64,000 nt of DNA from Candidatus Thorarchaeota archaeon (GTDB lineage Archaea; Asgardarchaeota; Thorarchaeia; Thorarchaeales; Thorarchaeaceae), in assembly GCA_019057475.1 (NCBI GenBank), contig DXJO01000010.1, positions 355,460 through 419,459 on the forward strand, read 5' to 3'. The notes below the pieces were generated by a model. That model did no database searches, was not told the DNA's origin, and saw only the letters and a list, made by a program, of their open reading frames with translations. Each line of letters begins with the position of its first letter. Within the stretch, counting starts at the first letter, position 1. This document shows, in pieces, positions 25,734-36,400 of the stretch. The position numbers and the translations under genes were made by a program.

Positions 25734-26720
25734 GTGGGCGTAAAGAAATGGAGCTTCGTGCCTTGGGAGTGGGCAAGCATTGACGAGCTCTCTCCAAGGA
25801 CAATCGCCATAGACGCTCCGAACTACCTGATGCGCAGACTATCAACTATTCGAAGGAATGGCAAGTTCAATCGAGTCCCTCTAAGTCATATTCATGTCGC
25901 TCTCGGAACAATCCGCGCAGCACTTCGTATTCATGTCCTTCCCGTATTGGTGTTCGATGGTCCTCCTGAAACCCTGAAACGTGCTCCCAATCCCGAGCTC
26001 ATTATCGCAGCTCACGACCTATACCGCACCTTCTGTTCTGAGAGAGACCCCTACAGCCACAAGCTGGTCAATGACCTGCAGGACAGCCCTGCGCTGAGGA
26101 TGTACTTTGCAGCGTTTCACGTCAAGGACCTTTGCAAAAGTTTGGGTATCCCATGTATCAACTCGCCCTCTGAAGCTGAGATGGCGGCTGCAGTCTTGTG
26201 TCGTGATGGGTTGGTTGGCACGGTTGTGTCGAATGATGCTGATGCACTATTATTCGGAAGTCCACATGTCACAAAACAACTCCATCTTACAAAGAGAGCG
26301 ATTTTCAGAGCCACGCGAAGTGAGCTTGAAGCCAAGATGGGCCTAGACCTAGAGCATCTGAGGGACCTTGCTATTGTTTGTGGGTGTGACTTCCACAAGC
26401 AGGGCGTGAAGGGAGTGGGGCCTCGAAAGGGAGTAGTTCTCCTTCAGAGGCACGGAGGACTTGTAGGGCTTCTAAAGGCGCGAGGCTATACCGCATTTCA
26501 GAGAGAAGAGTACATCCTCGCACGTGAGGTATTCGACGAGCCTACTCACATGTCCAGCAATGGGTTTGACATCACTCTCAGGCCTCCAATGGTTCCAATG
26601 GCAGTCAGGCTACTCAGCGCTGTCATGGGAACGGAGAAGGCAGAAGAAACCGTGGCGAAGATAGTACGACTGTGGAAAGGGTTCGGCGAACAACAGACAA
26701 CACTGGAGCAATTTGCATGA
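25734..26720 (+). CDS. FEN1/XPG-family structure-specific nuclease with PIP-like tail
   Basis: A 328-residue flap-endonuclease family protein from GTG 25734. All seven metal-binding acids can be placed: D27 (AIDAPNY), D75 (VFDGPPE), E147 and E149 (SEAEMAAA), D168 and D170 (SNDADALLFG) and D219 (CGCDFHKQGVKGVGPRKG, leading into the helix-hairpin-helix motif). The protein ends in QTTLEQFA (residues 321-328), close to the PCNA-interacting consensus Q-x-x-L-x-x-F. Overall similarity to standard archaeal FEN1 is low, so it is probably a specialised paralogue that cuts flap or bubble DNA made by the two helicases. It lies 13 bases after the RadB-like gene. Confidence 0.85.
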   Translation: MGVKKWSFVPWEWASIDELSPRTIAIDAPNYLMRRLSTIRRNGKFNRVPLSHIHVALGTIRAALRIHVLPVLVFDGPPETLKRAPNPELIIAAHDLYRTFCSERDPYSHKLVNDLQDSPALRMYFAAFHVKDLCKSLGIPCINSPSEAEMAAAVLCRDGLVGTVVSNDADALLFGSPHVTKQLHLTKRAIFRATRSELEAKMGLDLEHLRDLAIVCGCDFHKQGVKGVGPRKGVVLLQRHGGLVGLLKARGYTAFQREEYILAREVFDEPTHMSSNGFDITLRPPMVPMAVRLLSAVMGTEKAEETVAKIVRLWKGFGEQQTTLEQFA

Positions 26721-26763
26721 CGAGAAGCGATGGTCATATCCCGAGAATAGGAGGGCGATGAGA

Positions 26764-27516
26764 ATGAACAGTCTACTGGATGAGAACACACAAGGTCCAA
26801 TCCTTACAAGTCGTGAAGTTAGAGAGCGGTACATCGAAGTGGAGCGAGCCATGAAGGAGCTTAAGGAGGAGTACAGGTCTTTCATCCACACAATGGCTCA
26901 TGACATCAGGGGGTGTTTCAATGCTGTCCTTGGCTATGCACAGCTTCTCAAGGAGGTGCATAATCCAGAGTACGCCAATACGATTGTTGAGAGTGTCCAT
27001 AGGATGACGCGGTTGTTGGACCGGTCAGTACGGCTGGTGGACATGGGTGTGCCCGTGGGCTGGCTCTCAGAGGTTGACCTGAATAAGGTGATTCCAACAG
27101 TTGCAGGTTCGGTGTTGCCCGCGGAGGTCGAATTCCTACATGATAGACTTCCGATTGTGCTTGGAGATCCAGACAAGTTAGCACAAGCTTTTCAGAACCT
27201 GCTCGTGAATGCTATCGAGCATGGACGGGCCAACAGGGTTGAAGTCCGCAAGAGGAGTGCAGAGGGTGGGATTGCGGTTATATTCCGCAATGATGGGCAG
27301 CCAATTCCCGATGAACTCCGCTCACTATTATTCATTCAACGGGCAAGTTCCAAACTTGGGGGCGGAATGGGACTCGGGATTGTGAGGAAGATTATCGAAT
27401 CTCATGGTTGGAGTATTAAGCTGGACCCTGTTGAGATGCCAACCTTTCGGGTTTTCATACCTCAGTCGAGTCTCGTGAAGATTAGCTATATCAGACATGA
27501 CAACTCTAGTCAATAG
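26764..27516 (+). CDS. Small soluble histidine kinase
   Basis: About 250 residues from ATG 26764 (GGAGG nine bases upstream; ATG 26758 and TTG 26713 are alternatives). A coiled-coil helix (residues 17-38) leads to the H-box FIHTMAHDIRGCFNAVLGYA with phospho-acceptor H46. The ATPase domain shows the N box LLVNAIEHG, G1 RNDGQPIPDE and G2 GGGMGLGIV. There is no membrane segment or recognisable sensor domain, so input must come from a partner protein. No response regulator is visible nearby. It closes the sixteen-gene run, 43 bases after the nuclease, and may report the state of the complex. Confidence 0.85.
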   Translation: MNSLLDENTQGPILTSREVRERYIEVERAMKELKEEYRSFIHTMAHDIRGCFNAVLGYAQLLKEVHNPEYANTIVESVHRMTRLLDRSVRLVDMGVPVGWLSEVDLNKVIPTVAGSVLPAEVEFLHDRLPIVLGDPDKLAQAFQNLLVNAIEHGRANRVEVRKRSAEGGIAVIFRNDGQPIPDELRSLLFIQRASSKLGGGMGLGIVRKIIESHGWSIKLDPVEMPTFRVFIPQSSLVKISYIRHDNSSQ

Positions 27517-27712
27517 CTCCGGAACAGGATGCTCCAAGCAAGGGTAGCAAGGAAACCTGCTTCTGTGGGACATGGGTATAGGCCGCGAGATATTCGGACC
27601 TGATTTCTAGCCATATCGACAAGAGAAAGGAGGTTGATAACCTCTAGTCGACACTCTATGAAACGCACATGAGAAATGTCATGAAACGATCAGATTGTGA
27701 TGAATGAGGTCC

Positions 27713-29461
27713 TTACCCCGAATCAAGGAATCGCGATTCACGTGTCCATGGATCTCGCCATCCCTTTTCACTGTGCAGCCTGTGAAGGAGGGTCATGCGA
27801 TAGGTCTTCTGCTTCTCAATCAACCCTGTGACATAATTCACACCTATGTCATTCATGTACTCTCTCGCTGGGCCCAGAAAGATGGTGCTTTGAAGGTCTG
27901 GAACACGAACAACAGCAAATAGACCCCTCCCGCCCTCCATCCTCAGAGCGCGGACATAGGGGGCGCCTTTCAGCAGATAGGACCAGACGGCCCCCACCTT
28001 CTTTGGACTGGAATCATAGATTATGACGTATACACCCTCAGGAATTGCACTGTACTCCAACGATGGGTGGTATAGGACTGTCAGAAGGGATCTAGCAAGG
28101 AGCGTCTCCACTCTTTCCTTAGCGCTCTGATTGGGAATTCCCATAGCACGGACTAGCCTCAGTCTGTCCTGAAAACAGCCGTGGTGTGCACATAGTATCC
28201 CAAGCAGGTCCCTGTCTCTCTGTGAAACTGGCCACGGTGCACCATCAACTTGGGGCGATTCGCAGTATAGCCATCCCGGAATGTCTTTGGGTATCATATC
28301 TTCCGCTTGCCACGGTCTTACGCTCCACTTGGGCTCACCGGTTTCATTACTGAAGAGGTCCGTTCTCATGGAGATTACCTCGGAGTCAGCAGTGACTTGC
28401 ACTGAGCCAGGAATCAAGTCCTCCTCATGCGGCCCGACCGAGCTGACTGGTTCAGCATAGACGACAATCTCAAGGAATTCACTACTACTGAAGATCGTGT
28501 CTTTGCATACGTACTTTTCAGAAGCTCCCCCGGTCGGGACCTCACTCCTGCGTCCTGGAGTCGCAATCACTCGATATCTCAAGCCTATCCCATTCATTGA
28601 GGGAATGAATCTCTCCGTGAGAAGGGTTTCTACATCTCTGGTGACGCGTCGTGCAAGCTTTCCGCCCGAGCCCAAGAGCTTCTTAACTAGCGGCATTGTG
28701 ATTCTGACGGGCTTCTGAGCATTGGCAAGGTGTAGAGTTATCATCCTGACATAATCCGAGTTGAGGGCATTAACTCTACTTCTGAACCTGTTGAGAAAAC
28801 CAGTCCACTTGGAGGCAGTGGCTCCGTCAGCCCTCAGTGTTAATGTCTGCCACTCTGTCAGGTGTTTAGCATCCTTCGTCTTCCTGCGAACGATCTCGAT
28901 CCATGATATGGGCGTGCGAGCTCTCATCGCCACCATCTGGATGGTGAGGAGGGCCGATGTGAGGTAGTCGAGCCCATCATAGAATCCCTGCCACTTGTTA
29001 GGGTGTGGCAAATCACCACTGACTATCCTTGACATCGCATATACGAAAGATTCCCTGATTTGACTATCCTGAGGGAAACTCCCGGCCTCATCTGGAAGCA
29101 GGGATGTAATCTGTTCAAGCAGAGTGTCACCATCAGGATTCTTGTAGTGGACCGCTGAAGACTTCTTGTACGCTAAGGCGTCATTGAGCTGTTCATTTCC
29201 TACCGCGCTATCGGGTAACGGGACTAGGCCGAGGGCGGCTTCAAAGACACTGGGTCTAAGAGTGGGCGGTGTCTTGTGACCGAGCATCCGAGCTGCGATA
29301 TCGCGGAGTATGCCCTCATCATCGTACCTGTAAAGGTCGGGGGCCGCAGCTCTTCTTAACCAGGCGGCGTCAACCTTGGTGTCGAACCTCAGTGTGACTA
29401 GCTCCATCGGGACCTTTGGAATCAACGATATAAGCATCTCCCAATGCGTGCATGAGGCCAA
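27713..29461 (-). CDS. Winged-helix-like protein of unknown function, paralogue of 38281-40272
   Basis: Not recognised. 582 residues, soluble. The last 170 residues contain a helical bundle that reads like a winged helix (RLVRAMGIPNQSAKERVETL then LLTVLYHPS) followed by a strand-rich domain with VVRVPDLQSTIFLGPAREYM and HRLHSEKGW. The same order and many of the same residues occur in the protein at 38281-40272 (GI...L..L...Y.P, RVPD, LPAR, GI, Y..L...RL....W). It is convergent to the histidine kinase gene. Its promoter region holds dispersed-motif copy 3, about 17 bases from the start codon, implying a nearly leaderless transcript. Confidence 0.65.
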   Translation of the reverse strand: MASCTHWEMLISLIPKVPMELVTLRFDTKVDAAWLRRAAAPDLYRYDDEGILRDIAARMLGHKTPPTLRPSVFEAALGLVPLPDSAVGNEQLNDALAYKKSSAVHYKNPDGDTLLEQITSLLPDEAGSFPQDSQIRESFVYAMSRIVSGDLPHPNKWQGFYDGLDYLTSALLTIQMVAMRARTPISWIEIVRRKTKDAKHLTEWQTLTLRADGATASKWTGFLNRFRSRVNALNSDYVRMITLHLANAQKPVRITMPLVKKLLGSGGKLARRVTRDVETLLTERFIPSMNGIGLRYRVIATPGRRSEVPTGGASEKYVCKDTIFSSSEFLEIVVYAEPVSSVGPHEEDLIPGSVQVTADSEVISMRTDLFSNETGEPKWSVRPWQAEDMIPKDIPGWLYCESPQVDGAPWPVSQRDRDLLGILCAHHGCFQDRLRLVRAMGIPNQSAKERVETLLARSLLTVLYHPSLEYSAIPEGVYVIIYDSSPKKVGAVWSYLLKGAPYVRALRMEGGRGLFAVVRVPDLQSTIFLGPAREYMNDIGVNYVTGLIEKQKTYRMTLLHRLHSEKGWRDPWTRESRFLDSG

Positions 29462-29477
29462 GGGAAAGATTCACGAT

Positions 29478-29497
29478 AGGGTACAGATTTTAACGGT
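29478..29497 (+). promoter_or_regulatory. Dispersed motif, copy 3
   Basis: AGGGTACAGATTTTAACGGT matches copies 2 and 4 at 18 of 20 positions. Read on the minus strand it contains ACCG followed by TTAAAATC, a plausible BRE/TATA pair about 28 bases from the start codon of the gene at 29461, so the motif overlaps that gene's promoter. Confidence 0.55.
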
Positions 29498-29638
29498 ACA
29501 CGAGTAGAATCTCCCCTCATAGACCCTATTCCACCAATATCTCCCATCTTACAGACCATTAAGTATTCTAACAGCACAATACAGGTTTTAAGCACGCATT
29601 CGGGACTATCCTATCCTAGAGCCCCCTCTCCAATAGTC

Positions 29639-29648
29639 TAAGTATATT
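29639..29648 (+). promoter_or_regulatory. TATA-like box of the membrane-protein gene at 29696
   Basis: AAGTATATTG is placed about 50 bases before the ATG, with GAGAGGGTGAAGGA as ribosome-binding region just upstream of the start. Confidence 0.4.
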
Positions 29649-29695
29649 GTGTTCATCCCTACTGCAAGGATAACCTACGTTGAGAGGGTGAAGGA

Positions 29696-30295
29696 ATGCA
29701 GATTGACCTGCCGGCAGCACTGTTTGCAAATCTAGTGTTCTCTGTCAAGATTGCACCTGGGATACTGGCAATTGTGACAGTCGTCAGAGGACTGATACTC
29801 CTAAGTGGACAGAAGCGAGAGTTCGAGGACTGGACACGCAACTCACTGATGTCAGCCCTATCGATCATATTCCTCCCCGGCACGCTAGCCTACATCGGGA
29901 TAAGGTACACAGTAAGCAGAGCCTTTGGCATAGATGTGGAGAACATCGGCGGCTCGACAACCTATGGGGAGATCAACCTCTTCCTGAAGGTGGAACGTCC
30001 ACCTCGGGTAGTGATTGTGCTATCTGCCCTGTACATGATAGTGGTGATGTCGGTGTTTGTTGCACTATCGCTGATTCTCCTGCCAGCGTTACTGTTCTTC
30101 CAGAACATGCCGGTTGTGCTGTTCTGTTGGTACGTGGCGATAGGCGTTCTTTTCAACATCTCATTGAGGAGCGGGGATGTTTCACTTGTGGTCGCATCCC
30201 TACGCAGAAGGCCGCGTGCTGGTGCACTTGAGTTCATCGCTGTGATGGTGGCGCTTGTCCTTCTCTATACGCAGGTTGTGGGGGTGCTCGTTTGA
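29696..30295 (+). CDS. Polytopic membrane protein
   Basis: Not recognised. 199 residues, mostly hydrophobic, with about five membrane segments (LFANLVFSVKIAPGILAIVT, SALSIIFLPGTLAYIGI, VVIVLSALYMIVVMSVFVAL, MPVVLFCWYVAIGVLF, LEFIAVMVALVLLYTQVV). Resembles Yip1-like or other small five-TM integral proteins in hydrophobicity pattern only. It lies just before the giant surface-protein gene on the same strand, separated by a nested inverted repeat, and may help to export or anchor that protein. Confidence 0.65.
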   Translation: MQIDLPAALFANLVFSVKIAPGILAIVTVVRGLILLSGQKREFEDWTRNSLMSALSIIFLPGTLAYIGIRYTVSRAFGIDVENIGGSTTYGEINLFLKVERPPRVVIVLSALYMIVVMSVFVALSLILLPALLFFQNMPVVLFCWYVAIGVLFNISLRSGDVSLVVASLRRRPRAGALEFIAVMVALVLLYTQVVGVLV

Positions 30296-30309
30296 GCAGC
30301 AATAAAAAA

Positions 30310-30402
30310 GTCCCTGGCTCGGATCACAGGTCTTGGTGTTTGCCCTATTTATTCCAAGACCTATCTCTGCACGGAATACCCCCTTCTTTCCGAGCCAAGG
30401 AC
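30310..30402 (+). promoter_or_regulatory. Nested inverted repeat around a TATA-like box, upstream of the giant surface protein
   Basis: Outer arms GTCCCTGGCTCGGA (30310-30323) and TCCGAGCCAAGGAC (30389-30402) pair over 14 bases with one mismatch. Inner arms AGGTCTTGG (30328-30336) and CCAAGACCT (30354-30362) pair perfectly over nine. The inner loop holds CTATTTATT, which looks like a TATA box. This could be a two-layer operator that closes over the promoter, or a folded leader or terminator RNA of the upstream gene. AGGAGGT follows just before ATG 30432. Confidence 0.6.
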
Positions 30403-30431
30403 ACCTCTTTCGCTCAGGAGGTAGTTGGTAG

Positions 30432-33400
30432 ATGAAAAGCAGGAATAGATTGACCCTACTTGTTGTATTCGGACTTATGTTGCTATCTTCAATGCCACTC
30501 CTCGCAACCTTGCACTCATCGCTTGAGCCACCGGGCGGACAGACAGCGACTCGACTCGAGAATTCATTCACACGGTCAGCAGACTCCGGTGTACTTGTAC
30601 AGCTGGGCTCCTACGTTGTGGTTAGTCTTCCTGGCGCAGCTATCCCTGACAGGGGTGGAGAGATTGAGAGTCTGTTGGCATCCTTTGGGGTTCATACTCT
30701 GTTGACCACAGTCAGCGATACGCTCAGCGACCCCGAAGTGATTGAGAGTGCTCAGGTCGTTGTACTAGATGCTAGCCTTGGTTCTGAGGACGGGAGTTCT
30801 GTGCCATCGGAGTTCGTTACACTTCTTCTAAGGTACGATAGACCCATTGTTATGATCGGGCGTGCGGCCTGGTTATTGCATAGACTTAGAGGGCTAGGTT
30901 CCCCCTCGCAGACCGCTTCCATCAACACCCTTCTGCAGACATCCGTGGGTCACGAGGGAGCGGTCTTTCTTTCTTTGCCTGAGAGCCTTACACTGGGAGC
31001 TAGTCTCACATCTGAAACTGGGTTGCTGCTTCCAAATAACAGGGTGCAGACCGAGCGTTCAAGGCTAGAGGACCTGACAGGCAGAGGAGTGTCTATTCAG
31101 CTTGCGCCGCTAAGACATGACGCATGGCCTCTTGATACATTTCTCTTCGGACCCGAGAACCCATCCCTTCTGACTAATGACGGTAGAGGACTACTACTGA
31201 ACACGCTTGCCTATGCCACAGCGATAGGTGAGTCACCTACATCGCAGATGCTGATTGACTCACAGACTGCTGATGGTGAGTTACTTGCAGGCGGTTTCCA
31301 TTACCAACATGAGTCGATAGTGGAATTCACGTACTACGCAGTACACTCCATGAGATCAGTGCTCGACGCAACCGCTTGGACACAATGGAGGATTGATCAT
31401 CAACCGAAGGTGCAGAGCATCCTATCCACCCTATACGTTGAAACCAGCTCAGACGCTTGTTTCATGGACTCTGCATCAGGAGCCAAGGTAAACCTCAAGA
31501 CGACTGCTTGGGGGCTCTGGTTAGTGGAGGTCATGGGCTTGACATCACAGTTCACAGCATCAAAGCTTGTAGCCAATCTAAGTAGTGGGCAGGGTGTATC
31601 CGGTGATTTTGATGATGACATGACATCAGCATTCTTCGTGACGCAGGCATTGTTTGAAGCTGGTGAGCTGTCAGCCATCAACACAGGCACCCTTGAATCT
31701 TGGCTCAGGGACTGCGTTGTGACGGGAGGAGATGCTCCCTCCAACCCTGAGTATTGGGGTGGGGTATCGAAGAACCCATCGAGCATCATCCCGAGGAACT
31801 CCTACTCCGCACAGTATGCGCTGACCCTAGAGATGCTTGGAGAGTCACACCACGACCCCAACAAATTGACCGAGTGGATCAATGAGGATTCATCCAACGG
31901 TGACGGCTCGTTCAATGATGTTGTGGGACAAAGCTTTGAGACCATCACAGGAACGTCCTCCGCTCTCACCACACTCTCAGTTCTGGGAACACTCAGTATC
32001 CCCAACAGAACTGCTGGGCTAGCATGGATATCATTCAACCAGCTGGATTCTGGTGGGTATGGAATGCGCGACAAGGCTTTGGATATCGTTGCCAAGTCAC
32101 GAGAAACCCAGAGAGTCGCGCTGTGTCTGGAAGAGTTGGGAGAAACCGGCGGTGACATTGTCGATGGTGTATCAGATTACTTCGCACTTGTGGAAACCGA
32201 CATGGGGTTCGAAACCATGGAGCCCATCCCGACCCTGATGTGGAGCTACTGGGTCACCGATATCGTAAGGCTTTCTCATGGCACGATTAACCACGAGCAA
32301 GCCATTGACTACTTGGAGTCCTTTGATGAATGGCGAATGTATCCCTTCTGGAGCAACATGACCACATATGCAGGGGCAGAGTACAAATCCACACAATACA
32401 GGACCAAGAGTGTTTGGTCACAATTCTTTGGAGTAGGGCTTGCTAAGTCTTTGAGTGTGCAGCTCTCAGCTGGCATGGTGTCCGGAACATCCAACTACAT
32501 CAATCAGGCACAGGACTCATCAGGTCACTACCGGAACGCTCCTCTGAGCGGAAGCCCGCACATGCAGTACAGTGTGGCTGCCGTTGAGGCGCTGTATCTC
32601 ATTGATGAACTTGACACGATCGCTTACAGGACTCAGCTAGAGTCCGCATTACTATCGGAATACTCCTCCGGGCAATGGTCCACAGACGGATGGACCTTGA
32701 TGCCTTTTGCAGGTCAGCAGTCGGCGATAGACCAGCTGTGCACGAGGGCAGCATTCCGACTTGGTCTGATAGATGCCACAATGGCGTCAGAGATTGCCAG
32801 CAACATAGAGGCGAGGATTCAGTACGCTGATCTGGGAGCACTGAGTCATGACGTAGCTACTCTTTCTCTTCTCAATTCCTCGTTCTCTATTAGCGTGAGT
32901 TCCATTGACCGTAGTATTGTACTTGGTGCCCTCGGGTCTTCACCTTTCCCTGATGGTTGGTTCAACTCTACTGACCTTTGGCAGCCTGCTCTCACAGCAG
33001 GAGTCTTGGAGATGATATCCTCTCTGGGATTGAGGACCCTTCTCTATGACGCATCAGGAGGTTCAATATCAGCCGCTGTCCAGTCAATACCGGAAGTAGG
33101 ACAAATTCTGAGTTTCGATGTTGTCATCACCTCATCTCTCGCTACACACACTGTCTATGTGCAAGCTTTTGGCGAGTGGGTGCGTTTTGACGACATTGCT
33201 AACACGGACACTCTGGAGGTCCCGGTCCCGAATGACGAGTCAGATCTTGGCCCTGCAAACGTGTCAGTAATGTTATGGGATTGGGGTGCATCCAGAGCCT
33301 TTGACAGCGTCACAACGCAGGTGAGTGGCACACTTCAGGGAGCTCTTAACATTGAAACCCCAACAGTGTTTCTGAACGAGCGTGTCAACGGCACGGTGAC

Positions 33401-36400
33401 ATGGTCACTCACCAGCGGTGCAGACGCAGGGCTCACTGAAATTGTAATCAGACTTGGCGACCCACCCACGTATCAAGAGTGGACTTACAACGATGTGAGT
33501 CCATTCCACTTCTCTGTGCCCACAACGGGCTTCGACACAGGGATGTACAACCTCACAGTCACTCTGAACAGAGAGTACTGCGATGCGCTCCTCTTGCGTG
33601 AAGAAGTAGCGGTAGCATCTCCTGACCCAACCTATATGCTGGCACCAGCAGCACTCTCCGGCGATGTAGGACAAGTACTGGTCATTGACTGGTCCTTGCA
33701 CTTTTGGGAGAACGATAGCCTGATTCCAGGACAGCTCGTGTCACTGGAGGTCAGGGATGACACCGAATCCATTGTCCACACAGACACCGCCATCTCGACA
33801 ACAAACCTTGGTCATTTCCACTGGACGCCGTCAATGAGGGGCGTCTTCACGTTCAAGGTGGTGTTCGAGCGTAACGGGACTCTTGAGTCCTCTGAGGCAT
33901 CAGGACTGGCAAACGTGTTTGAGGACACGGTCCTTGAATGGGTTGATCCAGGGACAATCAATCAATACACCACGGTATCCATTTCTGTACAGCTGAGAAC
34001 GGGAACAGGAGAGCCTCTGGCAGGACAGTCGGTCCACATCACCATAACAGCACCCTCGTCTTCAATCCTACTGGATGCCACGTTCATGACCAACAGTACA
34101 GGTCATGTACAGGTCACATTCACATTGAACGAGAACGGAATCTATTCCCTCAAAGCCTCGTTCACGGGTCAAGGGTTCCTGAAGGCCACCGAAACAACAA
34201 ACAATCTCACATCGTGGTCCGATAGTACACTCACACTGGGAGGAGTGCCTGTTGAAGGATTGACAGAGGAGTCATGGAACTTTTGGGCCCTTCTTGAGGA
34301 CGCTACGCCGCTCCCCCTTGAAGGAGAGTCAGTAATAATGAGGGTCATTTTGTTACCCTCGACAGTAGTATTCGAGCAAACTCTGAGCACCAACGCAACA
34401 GGCTATGTGTCAGTCACGTGGTCGACCAGTACGGCAGGCTCCTATCTGGTAGAGTCTGAGTACGAAGGTACCATTTCGAGACAGGTGCAATTCGATTCAT
34501 CCCCCCTCGATGTAAGAATCTCAGTCAGTCTTAGTATCGAAATCTCGTCGGACCCAGAGGTGAGCGTGTCCGGCTGGGTGCGGATCTACGCCGAGGGGAG
34601 CTGGGGTTCACCTGTAGTCGGGCTGGTTGTGATGCTGGCAATCAGGGACCCCGCTGATTTCGTGGTCTTTGAAGAGACAATCCTCACGGGGGGCTCTGGT
34701 TACGCTAACTTCTCGTGGGTCCCATCAGTGAGAGGACTGAATACTATAGCCGCCACGTCCGACAGACAGGCATGGTTTGAGGCGTCTGAGGTGAACACTA
34801 CCACGGGAGTGATGGAACAACCGACTATAGCCATAGACATTGACGAGCTCCTTGCGCCCGCTAACAGCTTTCTGACGGTATCTGTTATCGATTCATCATT
34901 GATCGGAGCATCAGGGGTTACGGTGCGCACAATTGTGACGCTGAACGATGCTACTATACTTGACGTGACGAATGTGACTGCAGGGGACGGTATAATTATT
35001 CTGAATCTGCAGCTGACAGAGCCAGGAAACCTCGGCATTGCGGTGAGCATGTCTGAACGGGGTTGGTTCTTAGCTCAGGCCAACAGCACGGCTTACTCGA
35101 TTCACGGTTTAACGCAGATATCTGTGAGCGCACATCCGCAGCCAGTAGATCAAGGAACGACATATCCCGTCAAGGCTACACTGATTGGCTGGGACGGACA
35201 GCCCATGGTTGGTGCCCTTGTCACGATATCCGTAAGCTGGACCAATGGAATATTGGTGGACTCCGCAACCCTTTCAACTGGGGTTGATGGAACTTGCACT
35301 CTAGGTCATATCTTCAATTCAGTGGGCGACTTCATTCTCAATGCGACTTATGTCGGAACCGGGCTCAACTGCACGGCCATGGACACCGAGGTACAGAGGG
35401 TTCGCATAACACCGTCCCTCACGCTCACTCATGATCCCACAAGCCTTCTGGGGGATGATGTTCAGGTCCTATGCGGAGTCTATGATGCGTTTGGTCAGTA
35501 CGTGACAGGTCGGACTCTCACTCTGTCCATTATGATGGACAGTATACTAGTCTTTGAAACCCAGTTCATCTCTGGCAGCGAGCTATCAATGGTCCTCTGG
35601 ACGCCGACGGAGAGGGGCCTTGCGACCATTACTCTTACACACACAGGAGATGCGTTCTACTTAGGCAACTCAACGATTTCTACAATGTCCATTCTGGAAC
35701 ATGTAAGCGGTACACTTGAAATAGACCCAGCACCGATTGATGTTTTTCAAACAACCACTCTCACTTACACACTAGGATCCACAACCAGCCTCTTGGGAAT
35801 TGAGATAGTCTTCGAGGTTCTCGGTATCGATCTTGTGCCAGTGTGGGCTGTGTCTGCATTCACCAACATCTCGGGAGTCGTGGAGGTTCAGTACATTGCC
35901 GATGACATGCATGGTGTCCTGATGGCTCAGGCTGGGCCGTCAGAAGACCAGTTCCTCGTGGGTGGAGATGTACAGGAACAGCTGGTCGCGATTACACAGT
36001 GTCATACTACCACAGAGTTCACTCCTCCGCCAGCTTCCGTGGGGAGCACCGTGAATATCACAATCAACGCAGTGGATGACCTTGGCAATGCAATAGACGG
36101 GCTCTCGGTGCAGGTCACGCTCTTCAACCCCTATGGCCAACCCATCAAGCTGGGCGTCTGGTCGAACTCCATCACGATCACTCTGGAGGATGGTGTAGCC
36201 TATGTGGAGTTCACACCTGAGTACTCTGGACTGTACACAGTCTACCTTGACTCATCAGGTTCCGTGTCAGTGCACTCCTTCCATCAGGAGAGCTTTCACA
36301 CTGTCCACACCCCGACCTTCCTAGACTTCTTGGACACTCCCTCGGAGATGGAGGTTGGCGAGTTCTTTGACGTTTCTGTGCTACTCTCTGACCACGCAGG

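Noticed and set aside
27629-27645. GAGGTT-GAT-AACCTC palindrome between the kinase and the 27713 gene
   Set aside because: Six-base arms with a three-base loop are close to chance and no T-run follows; not called as terminator or operator.
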